This document shows, one piece after another, positions 24,643 through 32,866 of a stretch of 64,000 nucleotides of DNA. This DNA is from Lyngbya sp. HA4199-MV5. GTDB lineage: Bacteria > Cyanobacteriota > Cyanobacteriia > Leptolyngbyales > Leptolyngbyaceae. The notes beneath the pieces are model-generated. The model had not been told where the DNA came from, did not search any database, and saw nothing but the letters and a program-made list of their open reading frames with translations. Both the position numbers and the translations under genes were made by a program. Each line of letters begins with the position of its first letter. The stretch's first letter is position 1. The DNA is taken from NCBI GenBank assembly GCA_019359375.1, contig JAHHHL010000008.1, forward strand, positions 120,751 to 184,750, given 5' to 3'.

Positions 24643-25503
24643 TTATACAACCGTAACGCTGGCGATTATGCCGCCCTGCTGGTGAATCCGCTGATACTGC
24701 TCGGAGAGTTGCTCATAGGGTACCAGGTACACCTGATTACTGCGACGGAATTTGGAGACCCGGTTGACCGCGTTAGAACGGTAGCCCGTAACCTCAATCC
24801 GATAAATTTTGCCGTCAGAACTGGCACCCACACCCAGCCGAGTGGGAGGATCGATCGCGGGAGAAGAGAAGGTTGCACCGCTGCTAGCAGGCGAAATGAC
24901 AGGGGTTGGAGTTTGTCGAATCACCAACGCATTGAGCTTAGGAACCTTACCGGACAGGTCACCCTTGAGGCTGCTGCTGGAGGCTCCACGCACTAGCTGG
25001 AAGGTGTGAGTAAACTGCACCATGCTCTGGCAGGCATCGCTCTTATAGCCCCGGATGTAAGGGACAAAGTTTTCCCCAAAGGTGTTCTGATATTCATCGC
25101 TATCAATGTAGGAATCGATCTCTGCTTCAAACCCTTTGGTATCCAGGATGGTGCTGTGCATCCGCATCTCTTCCAGGTCAAGGGGAGGGCGACCCAGCAA
25201 ATGCCGGAAGTTGAGTTCGATCGCTCGATAGCGGGCACAACTGGTAAAAAAGCGCGACTGATACAAGTCAGACTTTGCCACTGCTCGGACAAACTCACGG
25301 ACGCTCAGCTCACCGCGCTTAAATTGAGACTCAGGCACGGTGAGCCGTTCACTTTCCATCACGTAAGCATTGCCCAACACCTGACGATAGACCGCCAGAA
25401 TGATCGTTTCGGCTTCTTCCTGTGAGCGACCGGGCACCCACTCAACGGGAGGGGTTTCATCAAAGAGGCTGACCCCTAAGCGTGAAGCTGGTCCAAATGG
25501 CAT
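24643..25503 (-). CDS. cpeC: Phycoerythrin-associated rod linker CpeC
   Basis: A 286-residue linker. It starts MPFGPASRLGVSLFDETPPV, the usual opening of rod linkers. The phycobilisome linker domain follows (~30-190: ILAVYRQVLGNAYVMESERL, LSVREFVRAVAKSDLYQSRF, LNFRHLLGRPPLD, DSDEYQNTFGENFVPYIRG). After a Ser/Pro-rich hinge comes a CpcD domain (~230-286: KIYRIEVTGYRSN, YLVPYEQLSEQYQRIHQQGG). It is the first gene of the minus-strand cpe series and is preceded by a 314-bp regulatory spacer holding an L-box-like repeat. Confidence 0.93.
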   Translation of the reverse strand: MPFGPASRLGVSLFDETPPVEWVPGRSQEEAETIILAVYRQVLGNAYVMESERLTVPESQFKRGELSVREFVRAVAKSDLYQSRFFTSCARYRAIELNFRHLLGRPPLDLEEMRMHSTILDTKGFEAEIDSYIDSDEYQNTFGENFVPYIRGYKSDACQSMVQFTHTFQLVRGASSSSLKGDLSGKVPKLNALVIRQTPTPVISPASSGATFSSPAIDPPTRLGVGASSDGKIYRIEVTGYRSNAVNRVSKFRRSNQVYLVPYEQLSEQYQRIHQQGGIIASVTVV

Positions 25504-25725
25504 TAATGGTATCTCCCAATTAACGACGAAGTTTAAGAAAATTGTTTCAAGACACGAAGAACTCTCAGATTGCTCAATCAGATAAACTCAGATGACAGAA
25601 TTAACTGGCACAAAAGGCAAATCACCAGCCCTCTAGAGAAGACGATTTCCTAGGTGTGTACACTTTTTCGTGGCTTTATACGCTTTGTTATGATCGATTT
25701 TCGTATGAGTGCGTAACTGTGGATG

Positions 25726-25745
25726 TCAAGATTTGTAAATCTTGA
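25726..25745. promoter_or_regulatory. Perfect 9-bp inverted repeat (candidate operator)
   Basis: TCAAGATTTGTAAATCTTGA: two 9-base arms, TCAAGATTT and AAATCTTGA, around GT. It is five bases from the L-box-like repeat. It could bind a dimeric regulator or fold as an RNA hairpin if transcribed. Confidence 0.55.
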
Positions 25746-25750
25746 TGAAT

Positions 25751-25768
25751 TTGCACTTATTTTGCACA
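25751..25768 (+). promoter_or_regulatory. L-box-like direct repeat (candidate RcaC site)
   Basis: TTGCACT-TATT-TTGCACA fits the L box, TTGCACA-N4-TTGCACA, with 13 of 14 specified bases. In Fremyella the response regulator RcaC binds this element to activate red-light genes and repress green-light genes, including cpeC. Here it is written on the plus strand, about 250 bp before cpeC and opposite to cpeC transcription. Confidence 0.65.
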
Positions 25769-25817
25769 AGCAGTTTTTGGGAAGCCTGGACTAACTTTGG
25801 CTACGCGCGCCGCGCAC

Positions 25818-26405
25818 TCAGAATTCCACTTTTTGCTCCACCCCAAACCCAACCAGCACCAGATCTTGTAGGGGTTCATTGGCATCGGGGCGACGGTAGT
25901 TGAGAATTTTGCGAATCCGCAGTGCGGGATTGACCAGGGTGATCGAGTCCACAGAAACCACCTGCGTGTAGGCAGTCGTCATCGACAGTTCGCGGGTTTC
26001 GGGGTTGAACCAGAACTGAGAGACGATCGGGCGCGCTTCTTCATAGGCGCGATCGCGCAGGTAATCGCCCAGCAGCAAATTCCCTTCCTGTTGTTTGGGC
26101 ACAAACAGTAGATTCAGCGATTGGTTAACCCGATTACCCTGATCGGAAACTGTGGCGAACTCCATGTGGTATCCCGGCAAACCATCCAGTTCGGGTGGAA
26201 CGGGATAGTGATTATCTGTCAAAACCTGCGCTTTGCGCTCCGCCGTAATAGGCTGAACCACAAATTCGGTGTGCGATCGCTCGACCGCTTGTTGGGTCAG
26301 GTAGTGGTAAGTGCGCTCGGTCGTCCAATTGCCAACGCAAGCCTCAAAAAACTGGTAGAAGGAGGAAGAAGTCATAAGAAGAGAGAGGCTACTAGGGGCT
26401 GTCAT
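25818..26405 (-). CDS. CpcS/CpeS-family phycobiliprotein lyase (CpeU/CpcS-like)
   Basis: A 195-residue CpcS-type protein: FYQFFEACVGNWTTERTYHYL near residues 15-35 is the family signature; QFWFNPETRELSMTTAY and DSITLVNPALRIRKIL follow. It is a second lyase of this family, distinct from cpeS in the operon, and lies upstream of cpeC in the same direction. The first ATG (26405) lies inside the terminal repeat of a MITE (ATGACAGCC), so the first ~5 residues may be element-encoded. The internal ATG at 26372-26375 (MTSSSF) is an alternative native start without a clear ribosome site. Confidence 0.85.
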   Translation of the reverse strand: MTAPSSLSLLMTSSSFYQFFEACVGNWTTERTYHYLTQQAVERSHTEFVVQPITAERKAQVLTDNHYPVPPELDGLPGYHMEFATVSDQGNRVNQSLNLLFVPKQQEGNLLLGDYLRDRAYEEARPIVSQFWFNPETRELSMTTAYTQVVSVDSITLVNPALRIRKILNYRRPDANEPLQDLVLVGFGVEQKVEF

Positions 26406-26521
26406 CAATTACTCTACACATTTCTTGCAGTAAGGGTTCCAGCCCCTAGCTTGGTGTGTTGGGACGGGCGTGACACTGCTGATATTGCAAGGTTTCGGAG
26501 CTAGTTGATGACACGCCCTAG
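26392..26521 (+). mobile_element. MITE-like element, copy 1
   Basis: A 130-bp element with ends TAGGGGCTGTCATCAATTA and (reverse complement of the other end) TAGGGCGTGTCATCAACTA, bounded on both sides by CTAG. The inner part contains GGGTTCCAGCCCCTAG and TGTGTTGGGACGGGCGTGAC, shared with five other copies in this window. It has no coding capacity. It abuts and overlaps the 5' end of the lyase gene at 25818-26405. Confidence 0.85.
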
Positions 26522-26659
26522 ACCTCTACTAGAATACTGCTTCGGCATGACCTCACTAACCCTATTCCTTCGCTGATTATTCTCAATCGTAAACGTTTTG
26601 TATGGACGTTACATATAATGTTCCTACAAAAGAATTACACGCTATTAAATTCGCGTTCC

Positions 26660-26950
26660 TTACTCATAGATTTTGCCGACGTACAAAAACACCGCAAAGG
26701 CTTGCCATGTTGGTTCTTCAGAAAGCCCTTGAGCGATGCCCATATTCGTTGTTTTTGCCCATGCCAGGGCAGCATCCAAATAATGTTCAATCGTTGTATG
26801 CTCCCAAGCCCCGGTATCAGCGCTGTAAGGGCTACCTGGAGCCAATTTTTCTTGCTCAACCGCATCCCTGCGATCGTCAATGAGTGCCTGTACAAACTCG
26901 AAGAACGATGCGCGATCGTTAACCTGTTCAAGACGTGTATACAGTTCCAT
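26660..26950 (-). CDS. Small conserved hypothetical protein (DUF7660-like)
   Basis: A 96-residue acidic protein: DRASFFEFVQALIDDRRD (about 12-29), SPYSADTGAWEHTTIEHYL (about 41-59), ALAWAKTT and a Trp/Phe-rich end. The order 'DR.SF..FV..L..D', 'GWE..TIE.YL', 'A..AW' matches a widespread small-protein family of unknown function. It is an isolated gene between a MITE and the argZ region. Confidence 0.7.
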   Translation of the reverse strand: MELYTRLEQVNDRASFFEFVQALIDDRRDAVEQEKLAPGSPYSADTGAWEHTTIEHYLDAALAWAKTTNMGIAQGLSEEPTWQAFAVFLYVGKIYE

Positions 26951-27021
26951 CTCGTTCCTTAAATTTCATCCCGGTTTACGAAAAAGTAAGGTTGGCGCTT
27001 GCGATGGGCACCTCGATCGCA

Positions 27022-27125
27022 ATACCCTAACAGCCGTTGTCATTTGCATTCCCCACACCCGATACCCTACACCCGTCTTAACAAGACTGTGGCTTACTCA
27101 ACTGAGAACGGCTGTAACTTTCATG
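27022..27125. repeat. ~90-bp dispersed repeat, copy 1
   Basis: AACAGCCGTTGTCATTTGCA, then ACACCCGATACCCTACACCC and ACTGTGGCTTACTC. The reverse complement of 42770-42853 matches it over most of its length, and a degenerate copy lies at 63650-63710. It sits in the leader of argZ. Confidence 0.6.
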
Positions 27126-27237
27126 GATTGTTACTGAACAGTGACGCTAGGGATAACCAAGCAAGCTCCTGTAATACAATGGATCGTTGACCTCTCCCAA
27201 GCTCTCTTTCCTGCGTCTACATTGGCAGGCATTTTTT

Positions 27238-29343
27238 ATGACATCTTCCATTCGCTTCCTCATGTGTGCGCCTGACCACTACGACGTAGATTACGTGATT
27301 AATCCGTGGATGGAGGGTAATGTACATAAGTCTTCTCGCGATCGCGCTGTTGAGCAGTGGCAGCAGTTGTTCCACGTCCTCAAAGACCACGCGATCGTCG
27401 ATCTGGTGAAGCCCGAAAAAGGCGTGCCCGATATGGTCTTCACTGCCAATGCGGGTCTGGTGCTAGGCGACACTGCCGTACTCAGTCGCTTTTTCCACAA
27501 AGAGCGGCAAGGGGAAGAACCCTTTTTCAAAGCATGGTTTGAAGACCACGGCTTTACCGTCCATGAACTGCCCAAGGATTTGCCGTTTGAAGGGGCAGGC
27601 GATGCGCTGTTCGATCGCGAAGGACGCTGGCTCTGGGCGGGGTACGGCTTCCGATCGGAATTGGATTCTCACCCCTATCTGGCACGCTGGCTCGATATCG
27701 AAGTCCTCTCGCTGCGGCTGATGGATGAGCGGTTTTATCACCTCGACACCTGCTTTTGTCCGTTAACCGATGGCTACTTGCTGTACTACGCGCCTGCCTT
27801 TGATGCCTACTCCAATCGCTTGATCGAAATGCGCGTGCCAGAGGAGAAACGCATTGCGATCGGCGAAGAAGATGCGGTCAACTTTTCCTGCAATGCGGTC
27901 AATATCGATCGCACGATCGTCTTGAATAAAGCCAGCAAGAAGCTCAAGCAGAGACTTGATGCGGCTGGATTCCAGGTGATTGAAACGCCCCTGACAGAAT
28001 TTCTTAAAGCAGGCGGCGCAGCCAAATGCTTGACGCTAAGGGTGACGGAACCTGTGCAGGTAGACGTTCACGCCAGCGCGACGGTAGAAAGCCGGGTGAT
28101 CCGCATGGATGGGCATTTGCTGGATGCAGGGCTGATTAACCAGGCATTAGATTTGATTGTGGATGGGGGCGGCAGTTTCCAGGTGCTGAACTTCAACCTG
28201 GGCGAACAGCGCCAAAGCACCTCCTCAGCCGAAGTTAAAGTCACGGCTCCCTCCCATGACGTAATGGAAACCTTGATGACCCAACTCATCGACTTGGGCG
28301 CACTGCCACCACCACAAGATGTCTGCGACAGCATTCTCGAAACGGTGACGCAGGCAGGTGTATCGCCCGATGATTTCTATGTCACCACGATTTATCCCAC
28401 CGAAGTGCGAGTGCAGTGCGAATGGGTGAAGGTACGTGGGCAGCGCATGGATGCGGCGATCGTGGTGCGCGAAACGCCCAATGGGTTGGATGCCTATTGC
28501 AGTCTACTACGCGATTTGCAAGTGGGCGATCGCGTGGTCGTTGGCGTGGAAGGCATTCGCACCATCCGCAAACCCGAATCGCGGGAACAGCGCAACACGC
28601 AAGAGTTTAGCTTTATGGGTGCTGGCGTTTCCAGCGAACGGCGCGTAGAACTGGTGGTCGAGCAGATTGCCTGGGAACTCCGCCAGATCCGCGACCAGGG
28701 GGGCAAAGTGGTCGTCAGCGCGGGACCTGTGGTCATTCATACCGGAGGTGGCGAACATCTGGCGCATCTAGTGCGAGAAGGTTACGTACAGGCGCTCTTA
28801 GGTGGGAACGCGATCGCGGTTCATGACATTGAGCAATCCATGATGGGCACCTCTCTGGGTGTGGATATGCAGCGTGGCGTGTCGGTACGTGGTGGGCATC
28901 GGCATCATTTGAAGGTCATCAACACCATTCGTCGCTACGGCAGCATTGCCAAGGCTGTTGAACAGGGTGTGGTTCCTAGCGGCATCTTCTACGAATGTGT
29001 GTGCCATAACGTCCCCTTCTCGCTGGCTGGTTCCATTCGGGATGACGGTCCACTCCCCGATACGCAAATGGATTTGATCAAAGCACAGGAAGAGTACGCC
29101 CGGTTAATTCAGGGTGCCGATTTGATTCTGATGCTGTCGTCCATGCTGCACTCGATCGGCGTGGGCAACATGACTCCTGCTGGCGTGAAAATGGTTTGCG
29201 TGGATATCAACCCCGCTGTGGTGACGAAGTTGAGCGATCGTGGTTCGGTTGAATCCGTTGGAGTGGTGACTGACGTGGGGTTGTTCTTGAGCTTACTCGT
29301 ACAACAGTTGAATAAGCTCACCAGCCCTTATCGCGTCGCTTAA
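27238..29343 (+). CDS. argZ: Bifunctional arginine dihydrolase/ornithine cyclodeaminase (ArgZ/AgrE)
   Basis: A 701-residue fusion. The N-terminal ~280 residues are a guanidino-modifying (amidinotransferase-fold) domain with MCAPDHYDVDYVINPWM, MVFTANAGLV and FEGAGDALF, converting arginine to ornithine, ammonia and CO2. The rest is the cyanobacterial LOR/SDH plus ornithine cyclodeaminase-like part that makes proline (VVSAGPVVIHTGGGEHLAHL, IGVGNMTPAGVKMVCVDINP). In Synechocystis and Anabaena this enzyme drives the ornithine-ammonia cycle and cyanophycin-derived arginine use. ATG at 27238 begins the conserved MTSSIRFLMCAP; an upstream TTG extension is unlikely. A strong terminator follows. Confidence 0.93.
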   Translation: MTSSIRFLMCAPDHYDVDYVINPWMEGNVHKSSRDRAVEQWQQLFHVLKDHAIVDLVKPEKGVPDMVFTANAGLVLGDTAVLSRFFHKERQGEEPFFKAWFEDHGFTVHELPKDLPFEGAGDALFDREGRWLWAGYGFRSELDSHPYLARWLDIEVLSLRLMDERFYHLDTCFCPLTDGYLLYYAPAFDAYSNRLIEMRVPEEKRIAIGEEDAVNFSCNAVNIDRTIVLNKASKKLKQRLDAAGFQVIETPLTEFLKAGGAAKCLTLRVTEPVQVDVHASATVESRVIRMDGHLLDAGLINQALDLIVDGGGSFQVLNFNLGEQRQSTSSAEVKVTAPSHDVMETLMTQLIDLGALPPPQDVCDSILETVTQAGVSPDDFYVTTIYPTEVRVQCEWVKVRGQRMDAAIVVRETPNGLDAYCSLLRDLQVGDRVVVGVEGIRTIRKPESREQRNTQEFSFMGAGVSSERRVELVVEQIAWELRQIRDQGGKVVVSAGPVVIHTGGGEHLAHLVREGYVQALLGGNAIAVHDIEQSMMGTSLGVDMQRGVSVRGGHRHHLKVINTIRRYGSIAKAVEQGVVPSGIFYECVCHNVPFSLAGSIRDDGPLPDTQMDLIKAQEEYARLIQGADLILMLSSMLHSIGVGNMTPAGVKMVCVDINPAVVTKLSDRGSVESVGVVTDVGLFLSLLVQQLNKLTSPYRVA

Positions 29344-29376
29344 CCGACGGCTAAACAGCTTTGTATCTTGAACCTT

Positions 29377-29415
29377 GAGGAGATGTGCGCCATCGCAGGT
29401 CTCCTCTTAATTTTT
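29377..29415 (+). terminator. Rho-independent terminator after argZ
   Basis: GAGGAGATG-TGCG-CCAT-CGCA-GG-TCTCCTC forms a two-part stem of 7+4 bp and is followed by TTAATTTTT. It lies 34 bases past the argZ stop. Confidence 0.8.
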
Positions 29416-29898
29416 GTGAACAAAGTTATTACCTAGTTTGTGTGATGCCCCTTTCTCTTGCATGATGAACAATGAAGGGGTAGATTACTTTCTCAATCGA
29501 AAAACTATCTGAAGAAACTGCCTGAATCGAAGAAACTGCTTAAATCGAAAAAGTTGTGCAGTGCTATTTGATTCGCAATCAGTCTACCCACGTCATGGTG
29601 CATCCTACTTTCTGCTCTACTAACCGATCGCCTCATCAATGATCGGTTTTGCGAATTGTTTTGTTCTACCAAGCCATTGCTCTACCAACAGACAGAGATT
29701 GAATTCAACGTGGAACTGACCAACGCGACCATTAGTCAGAAACCATTAGTTAGGACGTTTGTACAGCCGCGCATGAGCCTATTGATCAACTGGTACATGG
29801 GCGCTGTAATCAGGGTGGCTAGGTCTGTTGGACTCTACATCGGCAAGCAACGCCTCAGTTTGCACTCCCAACCTTGCACTATTCACTCCCCGGTGATT

Positions 29899-30138
29899 AT
29901 GGAAAACCTTGCTTATCTCTACGTTTTGGCTGAAGAAGGTGTTTTAGCTGAAGAAGATGTTTTAGCTGAAGAAGCCGCTCTGCCAGAAACCAATTTACGA
30001 CGCAGCGCAGAATCGATCGAAGACCATCCATCTTGTGTCTTTCATCGCGCTTCTCAACGCCGTCAAGCGCGTGAGGGCGGCAAAGCAGCGTTAGAAGGCG
30101 ATCGCAGCCAGCCAGTCTACCCAACCTTTTATCTTTAG
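29899..30138 (+). CDS. Hypothetical protein with VLAEE repeats
   Basis: A 79-residue ORF beginning MENLAYLY and carrying three tandem VLAEE units (YVLAEEG, VLAEED, VLAEEA) from an 18-bp repeat, followed by a basic, low-confidence tail. The frame is open upstream to 29656, but that part has no protein-like features and the stretch around 29509-29556 is itself repetitive (GAAGAAACTGCCTGAATC units). I do not recognise the family. It could be a real small protein or a chance ORF. Confidence 0.35.
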   Translation: MENLAYLYVLAEEGVLAEEDVLAEEAALPETNLRRSAESIEDHPSCVFHRASQRRQAREGGKAALEGDRSQPVYPTFYL

Positions 30139-30158
30139 CCTCGCGCTAACGGGCTTAC

Positions 30159-30225
30159 AAACCTCGGAGGTTTCAATCAGGAATCAGGCATGTGATCAGT
30201 CTATGAGCTTAAACCTCCGAGGTTT
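30159..30225. repeat. Pair of CCTCGGAGG-type palindromes between convergent genes
   Basis: AAACCTCGGAGGTTT (30159-30173) and AAACCTCCGAGGTTT (30211-30225), each self-complementary and also complementary to the other, bracket 37 bases. They lie between the hypothetical gene at 29899 and the end of coaBC, where they may act as a bidirectional terminator. Confidence 0.6.
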
Positions 30226-30297
30226 TGATCAAGAGGCATCAGTCCTGTTTGAACCATGCGCGCTGACAAATAGCTACGACCTTGAGGCGCTCCCCAC

Positions 30298-31500
30298 TTA
30301 GATCGCATAAACAAAGTCAAGGAGTTGATGAGCCATCTGTAACTTACTGCACGGCTCAACGATCTGCTTCCGCCCTTTCGCATCAAGTAAGATTGCCTGG
30401 TTAAACTCGCTGCCAAAACCGCTATCTGGTTGATCGATGGGATTCGCCGCGATCGCATCCAACTTCTTTTGCTGTAGCTTCTCCAATGCAGGTGGCACAA
30501 TGTCACCGCTCTGTGCAGCAAAGCCAATTAGTTTCTGATGGGGCTGCTTCAGAACAGCGAGAGCCGCCACAATATCCAGTACAGGGTCTAAATCGAGCGA
30601 GGAGGGAAGCGATCGCTTCGGCAACTTCTCTGGGTTATAGCTGGCAGGCTTAACATCCGCGACCGCAGCAGCCATGATCGTCCAGTCGGCTTCAGGAAAG
30701 CTGTTAAACAAGGCGTGCTGCATGTCTGCGGCGCTGGTGACAGGAATGGAACGCACACCCGCTAGGGGAGCGATCGAGGAGCCAAGGGTATGCACCAACG
30801 TCACGGTTGCACCTCGATGCCTTGCTGCCTGCGCCAGGGCAACGCCCATTTTGCCCGTAGACGGATTGCCCAGAAATCGAACGGGATCGAAAAACTCGCG
30901 GGTGCCGCCAGCGCTAATCAAGACGTGCTTACCGACCAGATCGCGCTGTCCGTTTGTATAGAGCAAGGATTCTACGTGGGTCAGAATCTCAATCGGTTCT
31001 GCCATGCGTCCAGTACCAACACGATCGCACGCCAAGATGCCCGCACCGGGCGCAAGCGAATGCATTCGAGGATTTGCCTGCACAGCCTGCCAGTTTTGCT
31101 GAACAGGATATTGCTCCCACATGTCGGTATTCATCGCAGGCGCAAGCAGTACCGGACAGATAGAAGCCAGCACGGTATTGGTCAGCAAATTATCTGCCAT
31201 GCCGTAGACCAGCTTTGCCAGAGTGTTTGCCGTTAGCGGTGCCAGCACCAGTAGATCTGCCCATTCGCCGAGTTCGATGTGCAATGGGCGATCGTGGGTT
31301 GCCTGCCAAAACGCATCATCGGTATACGCCGCATGACGAGACAGTGTGGAGATGGTCAACGGCGTGATAAACGCTTCTGCCGCTTTTGTCAGAATGGCTC
31401 GAACCTCAACACCCTGCTTTGCCAGCGTTGAGATGACTTCACATACTTTATACGCTGCAATGCCACCGTTGATGCCGATGAGAACCCGTTTGCCCTTCAT
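30298..31500 (-). CDS. coaBC: Phosphopantothenoylcysteine decarboxylase/phosphopantothenate-cysteine ligase
   Basis: A 400-residue bifunctional enzyme for two coenzyme A steps. The N-terminal flavoprotein decarboxylase part (about 1-180) shows [18 protein letters not shown], the active-site His region [20 protein letters not shown] and PAMNTDMW. The ligase part (about 188-400) shows [37 protein letters not shown] and [14 protein letters not shown] at 31500 starts the conserved [13 protein letters not shown]; the frame further upstream overlaps DUF2555. It is four bases behind the DUF2555 gene, an arrangement I believe is common in cyanobacteria. Confidence 0.95.
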   Translation of the reverse strand: MKGKRVLIGINGGIAAYKVCEVISTLAKQGVEVRAILTKAAEAFITPLTISTLSRHAAYTDDAFWQATHDRPLHIELGEWADLLVLAPLTANTLAKLVYGMADNLLTNTVLASICPVLLAPAMNTDMWEQYPVQQNWQAVQANPRMHSLAPGAGILACDRVGTGRMAEPIEILTHVESLLYTNGQRDLVGKHVLISAGGTREFFDPVRFLGNPSTGKMGVALAQAARHRGATVTLVHTLGSSIAPLAGVRSIPVTSAADMQHALFNSFPEADWTIMAAAVADVKPASYNPEKLPKRSLPSSLDLDPVLDIVAALAVLKQPHQKLIGFAAQSGDIVPPALEKLQQKKLDAIAANPIDQPDSGFGSEFNQAILLDAKGRKQIVEPCSKLQMAHQLLDFVYAI

Positions 31501-31504
31501 GCCG

Positions 31505-31720
31505 TCAGGCTTCGTCAAACGCTTCCATATCGAGCAAGTAGAGGTATGGCTCAACCAGTTCTGGGCGCTGGAAGGCGATCGTCCGCAACAGATGCCAATC
31601 ATTCAACCCTTCAAAAGCGTTGATGTAATCATCTTTTTCCAAGCGCACCGCAAGTTCATCTACATCAGCCAGTGTGAGCCGGGTTACATCCAATTGTTCA
31701 ACGGTTAGAGTCGCCATCAT
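31505..31720 (-). CDS. DUF2555 family small protein
   Basis: A 71-residue protein with [19 protein letters not shown] and [26 protein letters not shown], which matches the small cyanobacterial DUF2555 family. Function unknown. ATG at 31720 has GAGGTGG just upstream; a second ATG follows at 31717. It ends four bases before coaBC and is surely cotranscribed with it. Confidence 0.85.
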   Translation of the reverse strand: MMATLTVEQLDVTRLTLADVDELAVRLEKDDYINAFEGLNDWHLLRTIAFQRPELVEPYLYLLDMEAFDEA

Positions 31721-31919
31721 TACCACCTCATTCGTAAAATGCCTGAGTCAGCAGCTTAGTAGTTGTTAAGTTTTCAGCTGTTAGTTAGCCGCACCAAGCG
31801 AGCGCCTAGTCTAACAACTAACAACCAACAACTAATTCCTCTACAAGCTTTTAGACTCTCAGCATAAGCCCATACTAAATCTTACCCCACCCAATTCAGT
31901 CCAGGCACGTCTTAGCAGG

Positions 31920-32573
31920 TTACTTATTATCAGGCAACATCTCTTCAACAAAACTTTGTATTTTTTTCAACACAATCAGTGGAATCTCGTGTCCCATCTC
32001 AAATTCCTGGTATTCTACCGTTGCACCCAGGCTTTCTAAGCTGGCATGTGCCTGTTGCGCCGCTGCCAGGGGCACAACGAGATCTTGCGTGCCATGTACC
32101 ATCAAAATGGGCGCGATCGGAGTTTGGGGAGGGACGATCGGCGCGTGAAGATACCCACTCAACACCATCAACCCCGCGAGGGGCAAGCCTAACCCCACAT
32201 CGAGCGTCATCGCTCCACCCTGAGAGAAGCCGCCCAGAATGGTTTGAGAGAGCGACACTCCCGTTGTCGCAGGCAAAGACTTGAGAAAATCAAGCAATCG
32301 TTCGCGGCTGGTGGAAAGATCCTCACGAGTGCGAAACTCAGGCGTACTTTGAAAGCTGAACTGACTGGGAAAGTCGTACCACATCCTGCCGCCCGCTGCA
32401 TAGGGATGGGGAAAGGGCGCGTCGGGAAACACCAACTGGTAATTGAGTAAATCAATGAACGACGCGAGAGACAAAACATCCTGCGCGCTAGCACCCCACC
32501 CGTGCAGGATGACGATCGTTCCCTGGGGTGGCTCACCATTTGCGGGTGGAACCGTAATTGCTTGCAAAGCCAT
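31920..32573 (-). CDS. Carboxylesterase/phospholipase-type alpha/beta hydrolase
   Basis: A 217-residue cytoplasmic esterase. ILHGWGASAQD (about 22-32) forms the oxyanion hole; GGFSQGGAMT places the nucleophile Ser near 115; VHGTQDLVVP supplies Asp near 165; and GHEIP supplies His near 197. This is the acyl-protein-thioesterase-like carboxylesterase group, with broad activity on short-chain esters. A Ser-rich repeat-free leader of ~290 bp separates it from purH, which is divergent. Confidence 0.88.
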   Translation of the reverse strand: MALQAITVPPANGEPPQGTIVILHGWGASAQDVLSLASFIDLLNYQLVFPDAPFPHPYAAGGRMWYDFPSQFSFQSTPEFRTREDLSTSRERLLDFLKSLPATTGVSLSQTILGGFSQGGAMTLDVGLGLPLAGLMVLSGYLHAPIVPPQTPIAPILMVHGTQDLVVPLAAAQQAHASLESLGATVEYQEFEMGHEIPLIVLKKIQSFVEEMLPDNK

Positions 32574-32866
32574 GAGTCTACTTCTTCTTTGAAATGTTCT
32601 TTAAGATGCTGCAACGCCCATCGTAGCGCCTGATTGTGATGGGCATTGCGTAAAAGGGATCTGAAAAGCGTTGAACCAGTTGGCAACGGCTAAGAAGTCG
32701 CGATCGCAGAGGGTAGCCTTTGGCTTGAAACCGTGAGCCATCTGTTTCATCCGCTGCTCATCCTACATCTTAGCTATCCTCTAACACCTAAAAGCCGTCA
32801 GCGGTCAGCCGTTCAGCCCATCCTCCAGTACACTAACTAATCTAGGGTTTTACCGGAGTTGAGTAC

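Larger units (their letters stand above)
25504..25817 (-). promoter_or_regulatory. Upstream regulatory region of cpeC
   Basis: This 314-bp gap separates cpeC from the CpeS-family lyase gene upstream. It holds no gene. Visible elements are the 20-bp palindrome at 25726-25745, the L-box-like direct repeat at 25751-25768, and AT-rich stretches nearer cpeC. It is the only large gap inside the cpe series, so the operon promoter most likely lies here. Confidence 0.65.
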
